Source: an uncultured Clostridia bacterium (lineage in GTDB: Bacteria > Bacillota_A > Clostridia > Christensenellales > Aristaeellaceae). From it: 5,115 nt of DNA. Below the pieces are notes generated by a model. That model was not told where the DNA came from and made no database searches. It saw nothing but the letters and a program-made list of their open reading frames with translations. The DNA is taken from positions 1 to 5,115 of the forward strand of contig CAMOGC010000123.1 of assembly GCA_946613955.1 (NCBI GenBank). Reading direction: 5' to 3'. Each line of letters opens with the position of its first letter. The stretch's first letter is position 1. Made by a program: the position numbers and the translations under genes. This document shows, piece by piece, positions 1-5,115 of the stretch.

Positions 1-414
1 CGGGAGCCCGACGGCTATCTGCGGGGCGTGGACCTGGAATTCTCCGAAACCGTCGGGGAGCTGGACGGGAAGATCGATCTGATGGAGGCCGTCAGCGAAG
101 GGGACTTTATCCATATCACAGACACCCTGCTCAAGAAGATCAACGGCCGGGTCATCCGGGTCAACCGCCAGAAGCGTCTGGCCGAAATCGAGGCGGAGCT
201 GCTTGGCCAGAAGCGGACGCTGATGATGAATTATAAGCTCATCGGGGACGAGGAGGAAGAGCCGGAGCCGGAGACGCCCGGGGAGCTGGAAGATCCGCTT
301 GGAGATCCGGATCCCACGGCGGAGGCCGCCATCCGGGAGGTCATGACGGAGGAGGAAGACGACCTGGATGTGGAGCTTCCGGAGGGGCTGGACGTGCTGG
401 ACATGGAGGAGTAA
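1..414 (+). CDS. NusG-family transcription antitermination protein (LoaP-like), C-terminal part with acidic tail; 5' end outside window
   Basis: Partial gene: the frame is open from base 1, so the true start lies upstream; the GTG at 28 is internal. The visible 137 residues hold the linker after the presumed N-terminal NGN domain, then a KOW domain at about residues 33-80 (from EGDFIHITDTLL, through NGRVIRVNRQKRLAEIE, to LLGQKRTLMMNYKLI). This matches the NusG/LoaP pattern of a glycine-containing turn, a basic RQKR segment and a final beta strand. NusG paralogues of this kind bind RNA polymerase and, for LoaP, a leader RNA hairpin, letting polymerase read through terminators of particular operons. 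Two glycines usual in the KOW turn appear replaced (DTLLKK where GPLKG is typical). The last 55 residues are very acidic (26 Asp/Glu, one Arg), which is not usual for NusG or LoaP. A 32-base gap separates it from the transporter genes, so co-transcription is plausible. Housekeeping NusG versus a specialised paralogue cannot be decided without the missing NGN domain. Confidence 0.75.
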   Translation, partial: REPDGYLRGVDLEFSETVGELDGKIDLMEAVSEGDFIHITDTLLKKINGRVIRVNRQKRLAEIEAELLGQKRTLMMNYKLIGDEEEEPEPETPGELEDPLGDPDPTAEAAIREVMTEEEDDLDVELPEGLDVLDMEE

Positions 415-427
415 CAGGGGCCAAGAA

Positions 428-434
428 GGGGAGG
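428..434 (+). promoter_or_regulatory. Ribosome binding site of the ABC ATPase gene
   Basis: GGGGAGG lies 12 bases before the ATG at 447, in the 32-base gap after the KOW-protein gene. The spacing is slightly long but no better start is available, and starting at 447 gives the usual N-terminus of this ATPase family. No promoter or terminator is visible in the gap. Confidence 0.6.
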
Positions 435-446
435 AAGTCAAAGAAT

Positions 447-1532
447 ATGAAAGTAGTGCTGGATCATCTGACCAAGGTTTTCGCGTCCCGCCAGGAAAAG
501 GGGAAGGAAGTCGTTGCGGTCAACGACTTCAGCTTTGAGATTCCCGACGGGCAGCTGGTAGGCCTGCTGGGCCCCAGCGGATGCGGCAAGAGCACCACGC
601 TGAATCTGATCAGCGGGCTGGAGACGCCCACGAGGGGAAAAATCTTCTTTGGAGACCGGGACGTGACAGAGCTGCCGCCCGAGGAGCGGGGCATCGGACT
701 GGTGTTCCAGAACTACGCCCTCTATCCCCATCTGACGGTGGAGCAGAACATCATCTTCCCCCTGCAGAACCTCAAGGGAAGCAGGAAGATGAGCAAGGAA
801 GAGATGCACCGCAAGGCGGTCGAGGCGGCCGGGCTGGTGCAGATCGACCAGCTCATGGACCGCAAGCCCCGGGAGCTTTCCGGCGGGCAGCAGCAGCGGG
901 TCGCCATCGCCAGGGCCCTGGTCAAGATTCCCAATGTGCTGCTGCTGGACGAGCCGCTGAGCAATCTGGACGCCCGCCTGCGGCTGCAGACGCGGGAGGA
1001 GCTGCGCCGGATCCAGCGGGAGACCGGCGTGACGACCATTTTCGTAACGCACGATCAGGAGGAGGCCATGAGCATTTCCGACCTGATCATCGTCATGAGG
1101 GACGGAATCGTGAATCAGATCGGCCGGCCGCAGGAGGTCTACGACGAGCCGGGGAACCTGTTCGTCGCCCAGTTCCTGGGGACGCCGGCCATCAACACCC
1201 TGGAGGGGGACGTTCGGCGCGGCCGGCTGTATATCGGGCAGGAGGCGGTGATGGACGCTCCCGGAATCCGGGAGGGCGCCGTCTGGGTCGGGATCCGGCC
1301 GGAGGGCTTCATCCTGGACGAAAACGGCCCCTTCACCTGCCAGCTGGACCGGGTGGAGGTCATGGGCCGGGACGTCAGCGTGGTCTGCACCCATGAAAGG
1401 ATGACCGGCCGGAACATGCGGGCCATCATCAGCGCGGAGAACAGCGTTCCCGCCGGAAGCCGGACGGTGCGCTTTTCCCTGAAGCCCCGCAAGGTGCACC
1501 TTTTCGACCGGGCAAGCGAGGTGCGGCTATGA
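447..1532 (+). CDS. ABC importer ATP-binding protein, CUT1 family (UgpC/MsmK/MalK-like)
   Basis: A 361-residue ATPase that would drive solute import as a homodimer on the cytoplasmic face of the two permeases encoded next. All nucleotide-binding motifs are intact: Walker A GPSGCGKST (42-50), Q-loop Gln88 in VFQNYALYPH, signature LSGGQQQ (144-150), Walker B VLLLDEP (164-170) with catalytic Glu169, D-loop SNLDA (172-176) and switch His202 in FVTHDQEEAM. The part after about residue 235 is the C-terminal TOBE-type regulatory/substrate domain of MalK-like proteins, seen in GTPAINTLEG, VGIRPEGF and the final beta-rich segment ending in VHLFDRA. The length is normal for the family. MsmK/MsmX-type ATPases often serve several importers, but this one sits in its own operon and its stop overlaps the next start (ATGA), so it most likely serves these permeases. 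The family does not reveal the substrate. Confidence 0.96.
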   Translation: MKVVLDHLTKVFASRQEKGKEVVAVNDFSFEIPDGQLVGLLGPSGCGKSTTLNLISGLETPTRGKIFFGDRDVTELPPEERGIGLVFQNYALYPHLTVEQNIIFPLQNLKGSRKMSKEEMHRKAVEAAGLVQIDQLMDRKPRELSGGQQQRVAIARALVKIPNVLLLDEPLSNLDARLRLQTREELRRIQRETGVTTIFVTHDQEEAMSISDLIIVMRDGIVNQIGRPQEVYDEPGNLFVAQFLGTPAINTLEGDVRRGRLYIGQEAVMDAPGIREGAVWVGIRPEGFILDENGPFTCQLDRVEVMGRDVSVVCTHERMTGRNMRAIISAENSVPAGSRTVRFSLKPRKVHLFDRASEVRL

Positions 1533-2422
1533 AAAAGAACAACTGGAAGGCCTGGCTGTATCTGCTGCCTGCGATCCTCTTTCTCGGGGTCTTCATGGTC
1601 TATCCCCTGATCGACGTATGCGTCTATTCGGTGGAAGAAAACTATAATTTCGCCCGCCAGGAGGCCACGGGCATCGGCCTGGCCAACTTTCAATACGTTC
1701 TGAGCGATCCCTATTTCGTGCAGGCGCTGAAGAACACCTTCCTCATCGTGATTATTACCGTGCCCCTGAGCACGGGCTTCTCCCTGCTGATCAGCCTTGG
1801 GCTCAGCTCCATCCGCCGCCTGCAGCAGCTGTTCCAGACGATCTACTTCCTGCCCTACGTGACCAACACGCTGGCGGTGGGGCTGGTGTTCATGATCCTG
1901 TTCCGGAAGACGGATTATTCGGAGGGGCTGGTGAACCTGCTGATTACCCGGCTGGGCGGAACCGGGGTGGACTTCATCGAGGGCCCCTACTGGGCGAAGA
2001 TGTTCGTCATGTGCTTTTACACGATCTGGGTCGTCATGCCCTTCAAGATCCTGATCCTGACCAGCGCCCTGGCCAGCGTGAACCCGGATTACTACAAGGC
2101 CGCGAAGGTCGACGGCGCCTCCAGCTTCCGTATTTTCCGGAAAATCACCCTGCCCATGATCAGCCCCACGGTCTTTTATCTGATCATCACCGGGTTCATC
2201 GGCGCCTTCAAGGCCTACAGCGACGAGGTCGCCATCTTCGGCACCAATCTGAACAACGCCGGAATGAACACCATCGTCGGCTATGTGTATGACATGCTTT
2301 ATGGCAACAGCGGCGGCTATCCCAGCTACGCGGCGGCCGCGGCGCTGATCCTCTTCGGCATCGTCTTTACCATCACCTATATCAACCTGACCGTCAGCCG
2401 GAAGACGGTTCAGTATGTATAA
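1529..2422 (+). CDS. ABC importer permease A, CUT1 family (UgpA/MalF-type, binding-protein-dependent transport inner membrane component)
   Basis: A 297-residue integral membrane protein that forms one half of the translocation channel. Six hydrophobic segments are visible at about residues 8-33, 70-92, 104-125, 156-180, 210-230 and 265-289. The cytoplasmic EAA loop, which docks into the ATPase, lies at about 188-209 (YYKAAKVDGASSF, then a KITLP end), with the conserved Gly at 196. The segment NFQYVLSDPYFVQALKNT before the second helix is typical of the MalF/UgpA subfamily. The length suits a UgpA-like subunit without the large extra periplasmic loop of enterobacterial MalF. The ATG overlaps the stop of the ATPase gene by 4 bases, with a modest GAGGTG ribosome site 5 bases upstream, which suggests translational coupling. 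It would pair with the second permease 12 bases downstream. Confidence 0.95.
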   Translation: MKKNNWKAWLYLLPAILFLGVFMVYPLIDVCVYSVEENYNFARQEATGIGLANFQYVLSDPYFVQALKNTFLIVIITVPLSTGFSLLISLGLSSIRRLQQLFQTIYFLPYVTNTLAVGLVFMILFRKTDYSEGLVNLLITRLGGTGVDFIEGPYWAKMFVMCFYTIWVVMPFKILILTSALASVNPDYYKAAKVDGASSFRIFRKITLPMISPTVFYLIITGFIGAFKAYSDEVAIFGTNLNNAGMNTIVGYVYDMLYGNSGGYPSYAAAAALILFGIVFTITYINLTVSRKTVQYV

Positions 2423-2434
2423 GGGGGTGGCGGG

Positions 2435-3280
2435 ATGAACGTTGAAAAGAAAAGCAGCGCCGTGGGGAAGGCGTTCATTGTCCTGTTCCTGGTGATCTGG
2501 GCGATCATCGTGCTGTTTCCGTTTTACTGGATGATCCTGACCAGCGTCAAGAGCCTCGCGGCCTATAACAGCGAATACATTCCCCGCTTCTGGACGCCCA
2601 ATCCGACGCTGGAAAACTATCGGGCCGTGTTTACCGATGTGCCGCTGGCGCGGTATTTCTTTAACACCATCGTCTTTACCGTCGCGACGACGGGGCTGAT
2701 GATGCTGGTCATCGTCCCGGCCGCCTTCGCCTTTGCCCGGCTGGAATTCAAGGGACGGAACGCGGTTTTCGCCCTGTTTCTGAGCCTGATGATGATTCCG
2801 ACGGAGCTGGTTATCATCACCAATTACGTCACCATCGTCAACTGGCACCTGCGCAACACCTATCTGGGCCTGATCCTGCCCTCGGTCACCAGCGTGTTCT
2901 ACATCTATCTGCTGAAGGAAAACTTCGAATCCATTCCCGACGAGCTGTACAACGCGGCGAAGGTCGACGGCACCAGCGATCTGAAATACCTGCTGCGGGT
3001 CATGGTTCCCATCGCCCAGCCCACCATCGTGACCATCGTCATCCTGAAGGTCATCGAATGCTGGAACAGCTACGTGTGGCCCCGGCTGATTACCTTTGAC
3101 CAGAACTACTTCCTGGTTTCCAACGGCATCCAGGAGCTGCGGGAAAACGGCGCCGGCCGGGAAAATACCCCCGCCATGATGGCGGCGGTGGTGGTGATCA
3201 GCGCGCCGCTGATCATCCTCTTCCTGATTTTCCGGAAGAAGATCATGGCCGGAGTTTCGAGAGGGGGGACGAAGGGATGA
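2435..3280 (+). CDS. ABC importer permease B, CUT1 family (UgpE/MalG-type)
   Basis: A 281-residue integral membrane protein, the second half of the channel. Hydrophobic segments lie at about residues 13-38, 72-96, 108-134, 143-164, 192-214 and 247-266. The EAA loop is at about 170-189 (ELYNAAKVDGTSDLKYLLRV then MVP), with the conserved Gly at 179. The C-terminus (FRKKIMAGVSRGGTKG) follows the MalG/UgpE pattern of a helix, a basic residue cluster and a closing G-x-KG motif; this tail helps contact the ATPases in MalG. PFYWMILTSVK in the first helix is also characteristic. The start follows a strong purine-rich site (AAGGGGGTGG, from the stop codon of the preceding gene onward). Its stop overlaps the start of the binding-protein gene (ATGA). 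Nothing suggests truncation or frameshift. Confidence 0.95.
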   Translation: MNVEKKSSAVGKAFIVLFLVIWAIIVLFPFYWMILTSVKSLAAYNSEYIPRFWTPNPTLENYRAVFTDVPLARYFFNTIVFTVATTGLMMLVIVPAAFAFARLEFKGRNAVFALFLSLMMIPTELVIITNYVTIVNWHLRNTYLGLILPSVTSVFYIYLLKENFESIPDELYNAAKVDGTSDLKYLLRVMVPIAQPTIVTIVILKVIECWNSYVWPRLITFDQNYFLVSNGIQELRENGAGRENTPAMMAAVVVISAPLIILFLIFRKKIMAGVSRGGTKG

Positions 3281-4881
3281 AAAAGCGGATCGCGCTGGCG
3301 ATGGTTCTGCTCCTGATCGTTCCGATGCTGGCGGCCTGCCACGGCAAGGTGGACCGGAGCGCGTTCGTGATTTCCGAGCGGTTCGACGAAAGCAAACCGG
3401 TGGAAATCATCTTCTGGGCCAAGAACGACACCAACAAAACCCAGGCGGAGATTTACCGGAAGGCCATCGAAGACTTCGAGACCCTCTATCCCAACATCAC
3501 CGTGACCATCCGGCCCTATACGGACTATAACCAGATCTATAACGATGTCATCACCAATATCTCGACCGACACGACGCCCAACGTCTGCATCACCTACCCG
3601 GACCATATCGCCACCTATATGACGGGAAGCAACGTGGTGGTGCCCCTGGACGACCTGATGGACGATCCCCTGTACGGCCTGGGCGGAAAGGAACTGAAGT
3701 TCGAGGGGCCGACGCGGGAGGAAATCGTTCCGGAATTCCTGAAGGAGGGCGTCATCGGCGGAAAACAGTACGCCATGCCCTATATGCGGAGCACCGAGGC
3801 CCTCTACATCAACCGGGATTTCGTGGAAAAGCTTGGATACCAGGTGCCCGACGTGCCCACCTGGGATTTCATCTGGGAAGTGTCCGAAAAGGCCATGGAG
3901 AAGGACGCGGACGGCAATTTCCTGCTTAACGGGCAGAAAACCCTGATTCCCTTCATGTATAAGAGCACGGACAATATGATGATCTCCATGCTGCAGCAGA
4001 AGGGGGCGCCCTATTCCACCGCCGGCGGGGAGGTGCTGATCTTCAACGGGGAAACCCGGGGCCTCCTGCGGGAAATCTATTCCCACGCCCAGAGCCGCGC
4101 CTTCTCTACCTTCAGCATCAGCGGCTATCCGGGCAATTTCCTGAACGCCGGGCAGTGCGTCTTCGCCATCGACTCCACCGCCGGGGCCACCTGGATGGGC
4201 AGCGACGCTCCGCTGCTGGATATCCATCAGGATCAGATCGTTCCCTTTGAAACGGCGGTGCGGCCGATTCCCCAGTTTGACCCGGAGCACCCGAAGATGA
4301 TCAGCCAGGGGCCCAGCGTGTGCATCTTCTCCAAGGAGGACAGCCAGCAGGTGCTGGCCAGCTGGCTCTTCGTCCAGTTTTTGCTGACCAACCGGGTGCA
4401 GATCGCCTACGCCCAGACCGAGGGATACCTCCCTGTGACCCTGAAGGCGCAAAATAGCCCTGAGTATCAGGATTATCTGGCCCGGAAGGGGGAGGACAAC
4501 CGGGAGCACTACGCCGTCAAGATCGAGGCCAGCGAGCTGCTGATGCGCCACATGGGCGACACCTTCGTGACCCCGGTTTTCAACGGCAGCACCTCCCTTC
4601 GCCAGGCGGCGGGGGAGATGATCGAGCAGACGGCCAAGGCCGCCCGGCGGAAGAAGGAAATGAACGACGCCTTCCTGGACGGGCTGTTCAGCGATATGAC
4701 CAGGCTTTATCGGCTGGATCAGATCCGGACGGAGGACGGGGGAGCGGAAGGCGGTCTGCGGCCGCAGGCCGGGCTGCCGATTGAATCCAAGGTGCTGCTG
4801 GGGATTCTGGGCGGCTTCTGGATCCTGGTGGGGATTTTCACCCTGATGGCCGGCAATAAGGGCCGAAAGAAAAAAGGGTAA
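3277..4881 (+). CDS. Solute-binding lipoprotein of the ABC importer (UgpB-like, SBP family 1/8 type) with an extra C-terminal transmembrane helix
   Basis: A 534-residue extracellular solute-binding protein that would deliver substrate to the permeases. The N-terminus is a lipoprotein signal: basic KKR, a hydrophobic core, then lipobox LAAC with Cys21 as the lipidated residue. The binding domain spans about residues 41-480. Family-typical stretches are PVEIIFWAKN (41-50), YAMPYMRSTEALYINRDF (165-182), the FLNAGQCVFAID region (288-299) and TEGYLPVT near 381-388, which resemble UgpB and other CUT1 binding proteins. After a Gly/Pro-rich linker (about 481-504) comes a predicted transmembrane helix (V506-A525) and the basic tail GNKGRKKKG. 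Such a helix is not usual for this family, whose members normally end near the end of the binding domain. The start is supported by AGGGGGG 8 bases upstream and by the ATGA overlap with permease B. The substrate is unresolved: glycerol-3-phosphate, a glycerophosphodiester or a sugar would all fit. Confidence 0.93.
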   Translation: MKKRIALAMVLLLIVPMLAACHGKVDRSAFVISERFDESKPVEIIFWAKNDTNKTQAEIYRKAIEDFETLYPNITVTIRPYTDYNQIYNDVITNISTDTTPNVCITYPDHIATYMTGSNVVVPLDDLMDDPLYGLGGKELKFEGPTREEIVPEFLKEGVIGGKQYAMPYMRSTEALYINRDFVEKLGYQVPDVPTWDFIWEVSEKAMEKDADGNFLLNGQKTLIPFMYKSTDNMMISMLQQKGAPYSTAGGEVLIFNGETRGLLREIYSHAQSRAFSTFSISGYPGNFLNAGQCVFAIDSTAGATWMGSDAPLLDIHQDQIVPFETAVRPIPQFDPEHPKMISQGPSVCIFSKEDSQQVLASWLFVQFLLTNRVQIAYAQTEGYLPVTLKAQNSPEYQDYLARKGEDNREHYAVKIEASELLMRHMGDTFVTPVFNGSTSLRQAAGEMIEQTAKAARRKKEMNDAFLDGLFSDMTRLYRLDQIRTEDGGAEGGLRPQAGLPIESKVLLGILGGFWILVGIFTLMAGNKGRKKKG

Positions 4882-4899
4882 AGCGCGTCTAAGCGGCCC

Positions 4900-5041
4900 G
4901 ACGGCAGGAGGGAAAGCCGGAAAAAAACGGAGCGGCTTCGGACGGAAAAACAGAAAAAAACAGCGCACCGCCCGACGGGAAGACCGGGAAACAAAAACGC
5001 GCTTCCGGACGGGAAAGCCCGGCGCCGGGGACACAAAAAAC
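4900..5041. repeat. T-depleted block of about four degenerate 33-41 base repeat units
   Basis: Units begin with GACGG at 4900, 4941, 4974 and 5008, giving steps of 41, 33 and 34 bases. The first three units run into an A-tract followed by a GCG-containing segment; the fourth also ends in an A-tract but has no matching GCG. Units 1 and 3 are preceded by CCC (CCCGACGG) and units 2 and 4 by CTTC plus one or two bases (CTTCGGACGG, CTTCCGGACGG), so the pattern looks like A-B-A'-B' with a higher-order period of about 70 bases. From 4891 to 5043 there are only 4 T in 153 bases, and all four lie in the two CTTC junctions. No open reading frame with a ribosome site and no hairpin followed by a T-tract is present. 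The function is unknown; A-tract bending upstream of the promoter is one possibility. Confidence 0.55.
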
Positions 5042-5043
5042 CA

Positions 5044-5072
5044 TTGAAAAAACAGCTCTTCGGGTGTAAGAT
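5044..5072 (+). promoter_or_regulatory. Sigma-A/sigma-70 type promoter for a gene beyond the right edge
   Basis: A -35 box TTGAAA (5044-5049) and a -10 box TAAGAT (5067-5072) are separated by exactly 17 bases, with transcription expected to begin near 5079-5081. A-tracts at 5035-5040 and 5047-5052 lie just upstream of and across the -35 box and could act as an UP element. It lies in the non-coding gap, about 65 bases before the expected start codon, and drives a separate unit from the ABC operon. Confidence 0.72.
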
Positions 5073-5079
5073 AGGCGTG

Positions 5080-5094
5080 CGCCCGGCAAGGGCG
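5080..5094 (+). promoter_or_regulatory. Short stem-loop at the predicted 5' end of the downstream transcript
   Basis: CGCCC (5080-5084) and GGGCG (5090-5094) can pair around the loop GGCAA. The predicted transcription start is at or next to the first stem base, so the mRNA would begin with a small GC hairpin, which could protect the 5' end or serve as an operator-like inverted repeat. The stem is only 5 bp and may be chance in GC-rich DNA. Confidence 0.3.
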
Positions 5095-5106
5095 GGGATA
5101 AGAAGA

Positions 5107-5112
5107 AAGGAG
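5107..5112 (+). promoter_or_regulatory. Shine-Dalgarno sequence of the next gene, which starts outside the window
   Basis: AAGGAG within AGAAAGGAGAAC is a near-perfect anti-16S match at the very end of the window. With normal spacing the start codon would fall a few bases past 5115. Together with the promoter at 5044-5072 it shows that a + strand gene follows; its product cannot be seen. Confidence 0.75.
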
Positions 5113-5115
5113 AAC

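Noticed and set aside
581..1396. 271-codon + strand frame inside the ATPase gene
   Set aside because: Out-of-frame translation of the ATPase, with Arg/Gly/Ala-rich low complexity.
438..1499. 353-codon open frame on the - strand opposite the ATPase
   Set aside because: The ATPase on the + strand has every expected motif; the antisense product is compositionally odd and matches nothing I recognise.
1139..2848. 569-codon open frame on the - strand across the ATPase and permease genes
   Set aside because: A shadow of three well-supported + strand genes, rich in Asp, Gln, His and Arg without any recognisable domain.
2102..2971. Identical 15-base stretch in both permease genes (2102-2116 and 2957-2971)
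   Set aside because: It encodes the conserved AKVDG core of the EAA loop, so it reflects shared protein function and codon use, not a DNA repeat element.
5018..5029. 12-base perfect palindrome CCCGGCGCCGGG as a terminator or operator
   Set aside because: As a hairpin it leaves only a 4-bp stem and is followed by an A-tract, not a T-tract; chance is likely in GC-rich DNA.
3106..5034. 642-codon open frame on the - strand opposite the binding-protein gene
   Set aside because: It lies antisense to a gene with clear family motifs, has a low-complexity His/Arg/Pro/Gly-rich composition, and arises from GC-rich third positions; no ribosome site or domain supports it.
4889..5089. 66-codon - strand frame with FPS/FFS repeats
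   Set aside because: The repeated residues reflect the T-depleted DNA repeats read on the other strand; it has no ribosome site and runs across the promoter.
5077..5115. GTG at 5077 as the start of the downstream gene
   Set aside because: No ribosome site precedes it at a proper distance and it falls at the predicted transcription start; the strong AAGGAG at 5107-5112 points to a start beyond the window.

Overview
The window is 5.1 kb of moderately high-GC, densely packed DNA with all real genes on the + strand. It most likely comes from a low-studied Gram-positive anaerobe of the Clostridia (Bacillota). This is inferred from three things: the solute-binding protein is a lipoprotein with a clean lipobox, the Shine-Dalgarno sequences are strong and purine-rich, and a LoaP/NusG-type antiterminator paralogue lies upstream. 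No genus can be named from sequence alone.

Layout: (1) 1-414, the 3' end of a gene for a NusG-family (LoaP-like) protein. It has a KOW domain followed by an unusual acidic tail of about 55 residues. (2) 447-4881, a complete ABC importer operon of the CUT1 (carbohydrate uptake 1) / glycerol-3-phosphate type, ordered ATPase, permease A, permease B, binding lipoprotein. The ATPase/permease A and permease B/binding-protein junctions overlap by 4 bases (ATGA), and the two permeases are 12 bases apart. (3) 4882-5115, an intergenic region. Its first part (4891-5043) has only 4 T in 153 bases and is built from about four degenerate repeat units. It is followed by a good sigma-A type promoter (TTGAAA, 17 nt, TAAGAT), a short leader and a Shine-Dalgarno sequence for a gene that starts just beyond the window.

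How the genes work together: the lipoprotein would capture a sugar, oligosaccharide or glycerophosphodiester-type solute outside the cell. The two permeases form the membrane channel and the UgpC/MsmK-type ATPase dimer powers transport. The binding protein resembles UgpB, but the substrate cannot be fixed from the sequence. The most unusual points are the extra C-terminal transmembrane helix on the binding lipoprotein, the acidic tail on the KOW protein, and the T-depleted repeat block before the downstream promoter. I found no sign of a wholly new defence or mobile system here.
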